Shown here one piece after another: positions 39,906-52,242 of a stretch of 64,000 bases of DNA. Under the pieces are notes generated by a model. The model searched no databases, was not told the DNA's origin, and was given only the letters and a program-made list of their open reading frames with translations. Every line of letters starts with the position of its first letter. The first letter of the stretch is position 1. Made by a program: the position numbers and the translations under genes. This DNA is from Streptomyces tirandamycinicus (GTDB taxonomy: Bacteria; Actinomycetota; Actinomycetes; Streptomycetales; Streptomycetaceae), in the NCBI RefSeq assembly GCF_003097515.1, contig NZ_CP029188.1, positions 4,413,001-4,477,000 on the forward strand, written 5' to 3'.

Positions 39906-42545
39906 GTGAGCGAGATACCTGAGACGGCAAGCGGCGTGGTGTGGCAGAGCAGTCCGCCCGGCTCCATCTACGACTACATCAAGGTCGCGTCGTTCTCGAT
40001 CGGTCCGGACGGGCTGGTCGACCAGTGGAGCCGCCGTGCCGTCGAGCAGTTCGGCATCGCCGCCGAGGAGGTCAGGGGCAAGGATCCCGTCGCCGTCTTC
40101 ATCCCCTCGGAGCTCCGCACACGAGGTCACCGCAAGATCGCCGAGATTCTGGACGGCAAGGAGTGGACCGGTCTCGTCCCCTTCCGCCTGCCCGGCGAGC
40201 GCGGCGCGCACGGACTGGCCGAGGTCTACGTCATGCCGAGTGAGACGGAGAACGGCGAGCGTGCCGCGCTCTGTATCGTCGTCGACGTACGCGCCCTACG
40301 GCGGATCGAGACGGACCTCGCCGCTTCGCAGGCGATTTTCGGTCAATCTCCTTTTGGCTTTCTTCTGTTCGGTCCCGACCTCACCGTGCTGCGGGCCAAC
40401 GAGCGCTTCGCGACCGTGTTCGGCGGATCCGCGGAGGACCACCGGGGCCGGACCGTGTACGACTACCTCTCCCGCCCCGAGGCGGAACGGATGAACGCGG
40501 CCCTCCAACGGGTGCTGGAAACGGGGGAGTCCGTCACCGAACTCCAGATCGTCGGCAGTGCCCCGGGCACCTCCGACCGGCGGCACTGGTCCGTCAACCT
40601 CTACCGCGTGCACAGCGGTTCCGGCCGCCCCGTCGGGGTCGCGGGCCTCGGCATCGACGTGACACGTCGTCATATCGCAGCACGTGAGGCCGCCAGCGCC
40701 CGCCGCAACCTCGCCCTGCTCAACGAGGCCAGCGCCCGGATCGGCAACTCCCTCGACCTCGAGACCACCGCACGCGAACTCCTCGACGTCGCCGTCCCCG
40801 GCTTCTGCGACCTCGCCTCCGTGGACCTCTACCTGGGGCTGCTCACGGGCGACGAGGCCCCGCCGGGACGCTGGGGCCCGGCCCGGCCGGAGAGCTACGG
40901 CGGCAGCGCGGAACTGCGCCGGGTCGCCTTCGCCAGCACCGTCTCCGAGACCCTGCTGGGCGCCGCTGCCGCGGGCACCCCGGCCGGCCCCCAGGTCGGC
41001 GCGGTGCACCACTACCCCTTCAGCTCCGCCTGCGCCAACGCCCTGCGCACCGCCAGGGTCCGTCTCATCCCCGGCGAGGACGGCAGTCTCGTCCAGTCCA
41101 CGCTGGCCGTGCCGATGGTCGCCCACGACACGGTCGTGGGCCTCGCCCAGTTCTCCCGGGCCAAGGGCAGCGAGCCCTTCGGGGAACGGGACCGGGCGCT
41201 CGCCGTCGAACTGGCCGCCCGTGCCGCGGTCTGCATCGACAACGCCCGCCTCTACCGCCGCGAGCACGAGCGCGCACTCATCCTCCAGCGCAGCCTGCTG
41301 CCGCCCGGCGACCCGGAGGCCGCCGGGCTCGACATCGCCTGCCGCTACCTCCCGGGCAACACCGCGACCGAGGTCGGCGGCGACTGGTTCGACGTCATCG
41401 AACTCCCGGGCCACCGCACCGCGCTCGTCGTCGGCGACGTCATGGGGCGGGGGCTGCGCGCCGCCGTCGCCATGGGCGAACTCCGCACCGCCGTGCGGAC
41501 GCTGGCCCTGCTGGACCTGGAACCCGCTGAGGTGCTCTCGGCGCTCGACGAGATCGCCCGCGGCCTCGGTACGCCGAGCGGCGCGCAGCAGGCCTCCAGG
41601 GTCGCCCACAAGTCCCGCGGGCCCGAACTCTCCGAGGTCTACCTGGCGACCTGCGTCTACGCCGTGTACGACCCCGTGACCCGGCGCTGCACCTTCGCCA
41701 ACGCGGGCCATCTGCCTCCCGTACTCGTCGAGCCGGGCGAGGAGGCGCTGATGCTCGACGTGCCGCCCGGGATGCCGCTCGGGGTCGGCGGCGAACCCTT
41801 CGAGGAGGTCCAGGTCGAGCTTCCGGAGGGCGCGCTGCTCGCGCTGTACACCGACGGGCTGGTCGAGTCGCGCGACCACCCCCTGGACGAGGGGCTCGGT
41901 GCCTTCCGCCGCGCCCTGACCGAGCCGGGCCGCCCGGTACCGGAACCCCGTGCCCCCGACGGTCCCGCCGACGCGCCGAACGGCGGGACGCCCTCCGACT
42001 CCGACGGCGGATCACGCTCCCGTTCGCTCGAGGACGTCTGCGACCATGTGCTCGCCACCCTCGACACCCGGCACGGCGAGGACGACATCGCGCTGCTGAT
42101 GGCCCGTATCCAGGGCCTGGCGAGCGAGGCCGTGGGGGACTGGCGGTTGCCGCGCGAACCCCGGTCGGTCGGCCGCGCCCGCGAGCTGGCCCGGGCGCAG
42201 CTCGGCGCCTGGGAGCTCGACCCGCTCGTCGACACGGTCGAACTGCTCGTCAGCGAGCTCGTCACCAACGCCCTGCGGTACGGCGAGGGCGAGATACGGC
42301 TTCGGCTGCTGCGCGACCGCACCCTCGTCTGCGAGGTGTGGGACGCCGGACTGGTGCAGCCGCGGCGCCGGCGGGCCCGGGACACCGACGAGGGCGGGCG
42401 GGGGCTGCAGCTGGTCGGTCTGCTGAGTGCCGCCTGGGGCTCGCGCCGCACCCCCCGGGGCAAGACGGTGTGGTTCGAACTCGCGCTGCCCGACGGGGAC
42501 TCCACCGCGGAGCCCAGCGTGGAGCAGCTGCTGAGCATGTTCTGA
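39906..42545 (+). CDS. PAS-PAS-GAF-PP2C phosphatase with C-terminal HATPase domain
   Basis: An 879-residue SpoIIE/RsbU-type regulator. PAS 1 is at about 25-125 and PAS 2 at about 130-255 (Q-S-P-F-G-F-L-L-F-G-P-D-L). A GAF domain (about 270-445) is followed by PP2C/SpoIIE phosphatase (about 455-690; E-V-G-G-D-W-F-D-V, V-V-G-D-V-M-G-R-G, F-A-N-A-G-H-L-P-P, L-Y-T-D-G-L-V-E). A GHKL ATPase ends the protein (about 735-865; E-L-V-T-N-A-L-R-Y, D-E-G-G-R-G-L-Q-L-V). Phosphatase and kinase-type modules in one chain suggest it both dephosphorylates an anti-anti-sigma factor and binds or phosphorylates one. GTG start follows GGAGGGG. The sensed signal is unknown. Confidence 0.93.
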   Translation: MSEIPETASGVVWQSSPPGSIYDYIKVASFSIGPDGLVDQWSRRAVEQFGIAAEEVRGKDPVAVFIPSELRTRGHRKIAEILDGKEWTGLVPFRLPGERGAHGLAEVYVMPSETENGERAALCIVVDVRALRRIETDLAASQAIFGQSPFGFLLFGPDLTVLRANERFATVFGGSAEDHRGRTVYDYLSRPEAERMNAALQRVLETGESVTELQIVGSAPGTSDRRHWSVNLYRVHSGSGRPVGVAGLGIDVTRRHIAAREAASARRNLALLNEASARIGNSLDLETTARELLDVAVPGFCDLASVDLYLGLLTGDEAPPGRWGPARPESYGGSAELRRVAFASTVSETLLGAAAAGTPAGPQVGAVHHYPFSSACANALRTARVRLIPGEDGSLVQSTLAVPMVAHDTVVGLAQFSRAKGSEPFGERDRALAVELAARAAVCIDNARLYRREHERALILQRSLLPPGDPEAAGLDIACRYLPGNTATEVGGDWFDVIELPGHRTALVVGDVMGRGLRAAVAMGELRTAVRTLALLDLEPAEVLSALDEIARGLGTPSGAQQASRVAHKSRGPELSEVYLATCVYAVYDPVTRRCTFANAGHLPPVLVEPGEEALMLDVPPGMPLGVGGEPFEEVQVELPEGALLALYTDGLVESRDHPLDEGLGAFRRALTEPGRPVPEPRAPDGPADAPNGGTPSDSDGGSRSRSLEDVCDHVLATLDTRHGEDDIALLMARIQGLASEAVGDWRLPREPRSVGRARELARAQLGAWELDPLVDTVELLVSELVTNALRYGEGEIRLRLLRDRTLVCEVWDAGLVQPRRRRARDTDEGGRGLQLVGLLSAAWGSRRTPRGKTVWFELALPDGDSTAEPSVEQLLSMF

Positions 42546-42580
42546 GCCGGCGCGGGGTGGGCCCCTCCGTGGCGGCCGCG

Positions 42581-42700
42581 TCCCGCGGCCGGCACTCCCG
42601 TCCCGAGGCCCAGACGTCCGTCCCGAGGCCCAGACGTCCGTCCCGGGGACCAGACGCTCGTCCTGCGGCCGGCACGCTCGTCCTGCGGCCGGCACGCCCG
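42581..42700. repeat. Six 20-bp tandem repeats after the phosphatase gene
   Basis: Six units in exact 20-bp register (42581, 42601, 42621, 42641, 42661, 42681) fall into two subtypes: TCCCGAGGCCCAGACGTCCG and TCCTGCGGCCGGCACGCTCG. They lie between the convergent phosphatase and sdhB genes. Confidence 0.9.
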
Positions 42701-42726
42701 TGCCCGGGCGCGGACGCCCGGGCACG
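42699..42726 (-). terminator. Hairpin at the end of the sdh operon
   Basis: A 12-bp perfect stem (CGTGCCCGGGCG, 42699-42710 with 42715-42726) with a CGGA loop lies 14 bp past the sdhB stop. Confidence 0.75.
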
Positions 42727-42739
42727 GATGAGGGGCCGG

Positions 42740-43519
42740 CTATGTGGCGGGCTCGCCCCGGCGGCGGATCCTGCTGCCCAGCCACACCAGCGGGTCGTAC
42801 TTCCGGTCGACCGCGCGCTCCTTGAGCGGGATCAGCGCGTTGTCCGTGATGTGGATGCCCTCCGGGCACACCTCCGTGCAGCACTTGGTGATGTTGCAGT
42901 AGCCCAGACCGTGCTCGTCCTGGGCCGTGCGCTTGCGGTCGAGGCCCGACTCGGCCGCCGCGTCCAGCGGGTGCATGTCGAGTTCGGCCACGCGCATCAG
43001 GAAGCGCGGCCCGGCGAAGGCCGCCTTGTTCTCCTCGTGGTCACGCACCACATGGCAGGTGTCCTGGCACAGGAAGCACTCGATGCACTTGCGGAACTCC
43101 TGTGAGCGGTCCACATCGATCTGCTGCATCCGGTACTCGCCCGCCGCGACCCCCTGCGGCGGTACGAAGGACGGGACCTCACGGGCCTTGGTGTAGTTGA
43201 ACGACACGTCCGTGACCAGGTCCCGCACCACCGGGAAGGCCCGCATCGGGGTGACCGTGACGGTCTCGGCACGGTCGAAGACCGACATGCGGGTCATGCA
43301 CAGCAGCCGGGGCCGGCCGTTGATCTCCGCACTGCACGAGCCGCACTTGCCGGCCTTGCAGTTCCAGCGCACCGCGAGGTCCGGCGCCTGGGTCGCCTGC
43401 AGCCGGTGGATGATGTCGAGGACGACCTCGCCGTCGTGGACCTCGACCGTGAAGTCCTCCAGGCCCCCGCCGTCCCCGTCGCCCCGCCAGACCCTGAACC
43501 GAGCGTCGTACGTGCTCAT
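42740..43519 (-). CDS. sdhB: Succinate dehydrogenase / fumarate reductase iron-sulfur subunit
   Basis: A 259-residue iron-sulfur subunit. The plant-type [2Fe-2S] ligands are C54, C59, C62 and C74 (W-N-C-K-A-G-K-C-G-S-C-S...L-L-C). The C-terminal bacterial-ferredoxin region has C-I-E-C-F-L-C-Q-D-T-C and C-C-T-E-V-C-P-E-G-I for the [4Fe-4S] and [3Fe-4S] clusters. It transfers electrons from the flavoprotein to the membrane subunit. The ATG overlaps the sdhA stop (ATGA, 43516-43519). Related to the type B, non-mitochondrial enzymes. Confidence 0.93.
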   Translation of the reverse strand: MSTYDARFRVWRGDGDGGGLEDFTVEVHDGEVVLDIIHRLQATQAPDLAVRWNCKAGKCGSCSAEINGRPRLLCMTRMSVFDRAETVTVTPMRAFPVVRDLVTDVSFNYTKAREVPSFVPPQGVAAGEYRMQQIDVDRSQEFRKCIECFLCQDTCHVVRDHEENKAAFAGPRFLMRVAELDMHPLDAAAESGLDRKRTAQDEHGLGYCNITKCCTEVCPEGIHITDNALIPLKERAVDRKYDPLVWLGSRIRRRGEPAT

Positions 43520-45468
43520 TCGTACAGCTCCTCTTCGGCGAGGTACTTGACCAGCTCCTCCTTCTCGAAGAGGGCGAGCAGGTCGGGGCGGATGGGCTCG
43601 GCGGTCTTCCGCGCGAGGTCGATCTGGCCGCGTACCGGATCGGCAGGCGGTGCGCCGGGCTCCACCGGCCCGAAGGACGGCGAGCGGTCGGCGAGCCGGC
43701 ACAGCAGATTGATCCGGCGCCACTCCCGCTCCATCGCGGGGTTGTCCTCGCGGGTGTGGCCCCCGCGGCTCTCGGTGCGCTCCAGTGCGGATCGGGCGAT
43801 GCACTCGCTGACCAGCAGCATGTTGCGCAGGTCCAGGGCGAGGTGCCAGCCGGGGTTGAACTGGCGGTGCCCCTCCACGCCCGCCCGCCGGGCCCGTACC
43901 CGGAGTTCGGCGAGCTTCTTCAGCGCCTGCGCCATCTCGGACTCCCGCCGGATGATGCCGACGAGGTCGTTCATCGTCTGCTGGAGCTCCTGGTGGAGGG
44001 TGTACGGGTTCTCCGGCGGGGTGTCCGGCTCGGGCCCCTCGGCGCTGAACGGGCGCAGCGCCTCGGCCGCCGCCGCGTCGATCTGCTCCCCGTCGACGGC
44101 GGGCAGTCGCCCGGCGAGGCCCGCGGCGTACTCCGCGGCGTGCAGTCCGGCGCGCCGGCCGAAGACCAGCAGGTCCGAGAGCGAGTTGCCGCCCAGGCGG
44201 TTGGAGCCGTGCATACCGCCCGCGACCTCGCCCGCCGCGTACAGGCCGGGCACCCCGACCGCGGCCGCCGTGTCCGAGTCGACCGCGATACCGCCCATCA
44301 CGTAGTGGCAGGTCGGCCCGACCTCCATGGCCTCCGCGGTGATGTCCACGTCCGCCAGCTCCTTGAACTGGTGGTACATGGACGGCAGCCGGCGCCTGAT
44401 CACCTCGGCGGGCATCCGGGTGGAGACGTCCAGGAACACCCCGCCGTGCGGTGAGCCGCGGCCCGCCTTCACCTCGGCGTTGATGGCCCGGGCGACCTCG
44501 TCGCGGGGGAGCAGTTCGGGGGGACGCCGGTTGTTGTCCGGGTCCTCGTACCAGCGGTCGCCCTCCTCCTCCGACTCCGCGTACTTCTCCTTGAAGACGT
44601 CGGGGACGTAGTCGAACATGAACCGCTTGCCCTCGGAGTTGCGCAGCACCCCGCCGTCGCCGCGCACCGACTCGGTGACGAGGATGCCCTTCACCGAGGG
44701 CGGCCAGACCATCCCGGTCGGGTGGAACTGCACGAACTCCATGTTCAGCAGCGGCGCCCCGGCCAGCAGCGCCAGCGCGTGCCCGTCGCCGGTGTACTCC
44801 CAGGAGTTGGAGGTCACCTTGAAGGACTTGCCGATGCCTCCGGTGGCCAGGACGACCGCGGGCGCCTCCAGCACGAAGAAGCGGCCGGACTCGCGCTCGT
44901 AGCAGAACGCGCCCGAGACCCGGTCGCCGTCCTTGAGCACCCGGGTCACCGTGCACTCCTGGAAGATCTTCAGCCGGGCCTCGTAGTCGCCGAACTCCCG
45001 CTCGTCCTCCTGCTGGAGCGAGACGATCTTCTGCTGGAGGGTACGGATCAGCTCCAGCCCGGTCCGGTCGCCGACGTGCGCCAGCCGCGGGTACTCGTGG
45101 CCGCCGAAGTTGCGCTGGGAGATCTTCCCGTCCCCGGTGCGGTCGAAGAGCGCACCCCAGGTCTCCAGTTCCCAGACCCGGTCGGGGGCCTCCTGGGCGT
45201 GCAGCTCCGCCATCCGCCACTGGTTGAGGAACTTGCCGCCGCGCATGGTGTCGCGGAAGTGGACCTGCCAGTTGTCGCGGGGGTTCACATTGCCCATGGA
45301 GGCGGCGATCCCGCCCTCCGCCATCACGGTGTGGGCCTTGCCGAACAGGGACTTGCAGATGACGGCGGTGCGAGCGCCCGCCTCACGCGCCTCGATGGCG
45401 GCCCGAAGCCCCGCCCCACCCGCGCCCACGACGACAACATCCCACTGCTGCCGTTCGAGCTCAGTCAT
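43516..45468 (-). CDS. sdhA: Succinate dehydrogenase / fumarate reductase flavoprotein subunit
   Basis: A 650-residue flavoprotein. FAD motif V-V-V-G-A-G-G-A-G-L-R-A-A is at about 12-24, and the covalent-FAD histidine region is F-G-K-A-H-T-V-M-A-E-G-G. The substrate/catalytic segments are E-F-V-Q-F-H-P-T-G, R-G-D-G-G, G-P-T-C-H-Y-V-M-G-G-I and G-G-M-H-G-S-N-R-L-G-G-N-S-L. It oxidises succinate in the TCA cycle or reduces fumarate, depending on the quinone. AAAGGTG precedes the ATG. It sits between sdhC and sdhB with coupled translation. Confidence 0.94.
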   Translation of the reverse strand: MTELERQQWDVVVVGAGGAGLRAAIEAREAGARTAVICKSLFGKAHTVMAEGGIAASMGNVNPRDNWQVHFRDTMRGGKFLNQWRMAELHAQEAPDRVWELETWGALFDRTGDGKISQRNFGGHEYPRLAHVGDRTGLELIRTLQQKIVSLQQEDEREFGDYEARLKIFQECTVTRVLKDGDRVSGAFCYERESGRFFVLEAPAVVLATGGIGKSFKVTSNSWEYTGDGHALALLAGAPLLNMEFVQFHPTGMVWPPSVKGILVTESVRGDGGVLRNSEGKRFMFDYVPDVFKEKYAESEEEGDRWYEDPDNNRRPPELLPRDEVARAINAEVKAGRGSPHGGVFLDVSTRMPAEVIRRRLPSMYHQFKELADVDITAEAMEVGPTCHYVMGGIAVDSDTAAAVGVPGLYAAGEVAGGMHGSNRLGGNSLSDLLVFGRRAGLHAAEYAAGLAGRLPAVDGEQIDAAAAEALRPFSAEGPEPDTPPENPYTLHQELQQTMNDLVGIIRRESEMAQALKKLAELRVRARRAGVEGHRQFNPGWHLALDLRNMLLVSECIARSALERTESRGGHTREDNPAMEREWRRINLLCRLADRSPSFGPVEPGAPPADPVRGQIDLARKTAEPIRPDLLALFEKEELVKYLAEEELYE

Positions 45469-45485
45469 CGGTGAGCACCTTTCCC

Positions 45486-46304
45486 CTAGAAGAAGCGCGG
45501 ATCGGCGAAGGCGCCGGAGGCGAGCAGATAGACGTAGAAGTCGGCGAGCGCGACGCTGATCAGCGACGCCCAGGCGAGCAGCATGTGACGTTCGTTCAGC
45601 CTGCCGACGAAGCCCCACAGCCGGTAGCGCACCGGGTGTTTGGAGAAGTGCCGCAGCCGGCCGCCGATGATGTGCCGGCAGGAGTGGCAGGACAGGGTGT
45701 ACGCCCAGATCAGCACGATGTTCACCAGGAACACCAGGGTGCCGAGGCCCATATGGCCCCAGGCATAGGTCTCGTCGCGGAAGGCGAGGACCGTGTCGTA
45801 GGTGAGGATGACCGCCACCGGCAGCGCCGCGTAGAAGAAGTAGCGGTGCATGTTCTGCAGGATCAGCGGGAAGCGGGTCTCACCCGTGTACTTCGCGTGC
45901 GGCTCGGCGACCGCGCAGGCCGGTGGCGAGGCCCAGAAGCCCCGGTAGTAGGCCTTGCGGTAGTAGTAGCAGGTCAGCCGGAAGCCCAGTGGGAAGATCA
46001 GGATCAGCAGGGCGGGGGACAGGCCCCACCAGCTGCCGAAGATCTCCCAGTTGGGGCCGCCCTTCATCGGGACGCAGTTCTCGGCCAGACAGGGCGAGTA
46101 GAACGGCGAGACATAGGGTGCCGCGTAGTAGTCGCTGTTCGCGAAGGCCCGCCATGTCGAGTAGACGATGAAGGCGAGCAGACCGGCGGCGGTCGCGGCG
46201 GGCGCGAGCCACCAGCGGTCGGTCCTGAGGTGGCGGGTGGCGATGGCGGCGCGCGTGGCGCCGCGTACGCCGGTGTCGGTATGAGGTTCGGTGCCTGTGG
46301 CCAA
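45486..46304 (-). CDS. sdhC: Succinate dehydrogenase membrane subunit (large cytochrome b-like)
   Basis: A 272-residue membrane anchor with about five hydrophobic segments. Probable haem or quinone ligands are in N-M-H-R-Y-F-F-Y and C-H-S-C-R-H. It has the C-L-A-E-N-C-V-P-M-K-G-G-P-N-W-E-I-F-G motif seen in the actinobacterial large anchor that accompanies the type B flavoprotein. The best start is a TTG at 46304: AGGAG stands 5 nt upstream, and no ATG or GTG is suitable. That AGGAG overlaps the stop (TAG) of the small upstream gene, tying the genes together. Confidence 0.86.
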   Translation of the reverse strand: MATGTEPHTDTGVRGATRAAIATRHLRTDRWWLAPAATAAGLLAFIVYSTWRAFANSDYYAAPYVSPFYSPCLAENCVPMKGGPNWEIFGSWWGLSPALLILIFPLGFRLTCYYYRKAYYRGFWASPPACAVAEPHAKYTGETRFPLILQNMHRYFFYAALPVAVILTYDTVLAFRDETYAWGHMGLGTLVFLVNIVLIWAYTLSCHSCRHIIGGRLRHFSKHPVRYRLWGFVGRLNERHMLLAWASLISVALADFYVYLLASGAFADPRFF

Positions 46305-46312
46305 CGAAGCTC

Positions 46313-46543
46313 CTAGGGCGCGTGCCGGTCGCGCGCACCCAGGCCTTCGTCGTCCGAGTCCGTCCACAGCGAACTGTCGTACGGGGTGTCGGGAATGGTG
46401 ACCAGGTCTTTCGGGCGGTCGGCCGGCTGGGTCCGGGATGCGTCCCCGCGCTTGGGCGCGAGGCTCCGCTCCAGCCGTTCGACCGTGCGGGTCAGGTCGT
46501 CGAGACGGCGTTTGACGTCCGTCAACTCGTCCTGCAGGGACAT
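46313..46543 (-). CDS. Small coiled-coil protein heading the sdh operon
   Basis: A 76-residue protein, MSLQDELTDVKRRLDDLTRT, continuing V-E-R-L-E-R-S-L with heptad-like Leu spacing (a short coiled coil, about 3-30). A polar tail contains D-T-P-Y-D-S-S-L-W. GAGGG lies 7 nt before the ATG. Its TAG stop overlaps the sdhC ribosome site. I do not recognise the family; a co-regulated assembly or accessory role for the dehydrogenase is inferred from position only. Confidence 0.72.
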   Translation of the reverse strand: MSLQDELTDVKRRLDDLTRTVERLERSLAPKRGDASRTQPADRPKDLVTIPDTPYDSSLWTDSDDEGLGARDRHAP

Positions 46544-46844
46544 GAACTGCCCTCACTTCCGCGGTCGCGGTGGCATGCGGGTGTCTGGGGCTTTCCCCCA
46601 GAGGGCTGTGTGCGCCTGCGAGTGTCGCGCGTCACGTCCCCGCTTGTGAAGGCGTGTGCACCGATTCGGCGGTACGCGCCACCCGTTAGGGGCTTTCCGT
46701 TGGGCCGCACGGGTGGGGTTTCGGACCGCTCCGCCGTGTCGGCGTCGCAGCCCGCCCTCCGTCCTTTTCAGTGTAGGCGCAATAGGTGTGATCATCGCCA
46801 GAATCCACCGGATGCCCAATCAATCGGACGAAGGGGTACATGTC
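46544..46844. other. Divergent intergenic region, sdh operon / solute-binding protein
   Basis: No gene. It contains an 8-bp inverted repeat CCACCCGT...ACGGGTGG (46679-46686 with 46709-46716) and a more A+T-rich patch near 46765-46830 (CAATAGGTGTGATCATCGCC) likely to hold the rightward promoter. No clear hexamers can be assigned. Confidence 0.4.
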
Positions 46845-49415
<2,571 letters not shown>

Positions 49416-49828
49416 GGCGGCGGCTCCGCATCGCGCCATACCGGCCGGTGGCGTGCGGGCGGCTACCCGGCCGCGTGCTCCTCGGGGTGGGTGTCCCTCG
49501 CCGCGCCGCCGGAGGTCCCGCGCCGGGGCCCGCCGGAGCTCCCGCGACCCGGGACCGCCGGGCCGGTGGCCGCAGGCGGGGGCGCGGGCCGGGGCCCGTG
49601 CGCGACCCGTCACGTCCGGTAGCGGCCGGGACCGGAAGGGCCCGCGCGCGCCCGGCGCCCCATCGGCTGCGGTGCGGGGCCGGAGCCGCACCGGCCCCGC
49701 CGCGGAACCCTTCGCTCCGGTGATCCGGACCTCAGAAGCCGCTCAAGTCCCTTGCCTGCCGGAGCTCCCGGCGGGCAAGGTCGTCACGGGTCGGATCGGC
49801 CCGGGAAGCCCCGTGCGCGGCGGCCCCG
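49416..49828. other. About 0.4-kb gap between the orphan binding protein and typA
   Basis: GC-rich sequence with open frames on both strands but no supported gene. No strong terminator hairpin is found directly after 49415. Confidence 0.4.
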
Positions 49829-49834
49829 TACCAT
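49829..49834 (+). promoter_or_regulatory. Candidate -10 element for typA
   Basis: TACCAT with a transcript start about 49841 would give a leader of about 80 nt. An ATG inside the hexamer (49833) is in frame with typA but would add a non-homologous basic extension, so it is not used as the start. Confidence 0.35.
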
Positions 49835-49919
49835 GGACACAGCCGTGGCGCGTCCGCCCGGCGGGCGTAAGAGGAAACAGACGCCGCATCCCACGACCCG
49901 AGAGAAGCGCAAGCCACCC

Positions 49920-51827
<1,908 letters not shown>

Positions 51828-51846
51828 TCCGCGTCACCTCCTCGGC

Positions 51847-51887
51847 AGAGGCCCGGCTCCCCCGGACACGGTGGGTGCCGGGCCTCT
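51847..51887 (+). terminator. typA terminator hairpin
   Basis: An 11-bp inverted repeat (AGAGGCCCGGC, 51847-51857 with 51877-51887) begins 20 bp after the typA stop. Confidence 0.7.
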
Positions 51888-52164
51888 CGTCAACCTCATT
51901 TCGGCCACCGGCCCCGACCCCCTGTTCGCATATCGGACACTGTTCTCCGGAACTTGTGTCAAGGGTCCGTTTCGCGGGTGTCTGTCTCTGATCGCTTTGT
52001 CCGGATTTCGGGCCGACGGGCTCCGCCGATGTTGTCAAAACGAGACCCTTTAAGTGTGGTTTACGGCCCTCGCCTCCTTAATAGTTGGCTCCGTTGAGCT
52101 CGGGTCAATGGGTCAAGCGCGGTGGGGAGCGCCGGCTCACGAGCACACTCGCGGTACTTGACGG

Positions 52165-52190
52165 GCGCGCTGTCAGGGGTGTCAGCGCGC
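52165..52190 (+). promoter_or_regulatory. Hairpin in the leader region of the first peptide transporter
   Basis: An 8-bp inverted repeat (GCGCGCTG, 52165-52172, with CAGCGCGC, 52183-52190) lies 50 bp before the binding-protein gene, just after a TTGACG (52158-52163). The 350-bp region 51890-52242 is unusually A+T-rich around 52030-52100 (TTGTCAAAACGAGACCC, TTAATAGTTGG). It probably holds the promoters, but no -35/-10 pair is convincing. Confidence 0.4.
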
Positions 52191-52242
52191 GTAGACAGAG
52201 TGCCCTTCTTGTAGTGACTAGTGGACTCATGAGGAGGAACCC

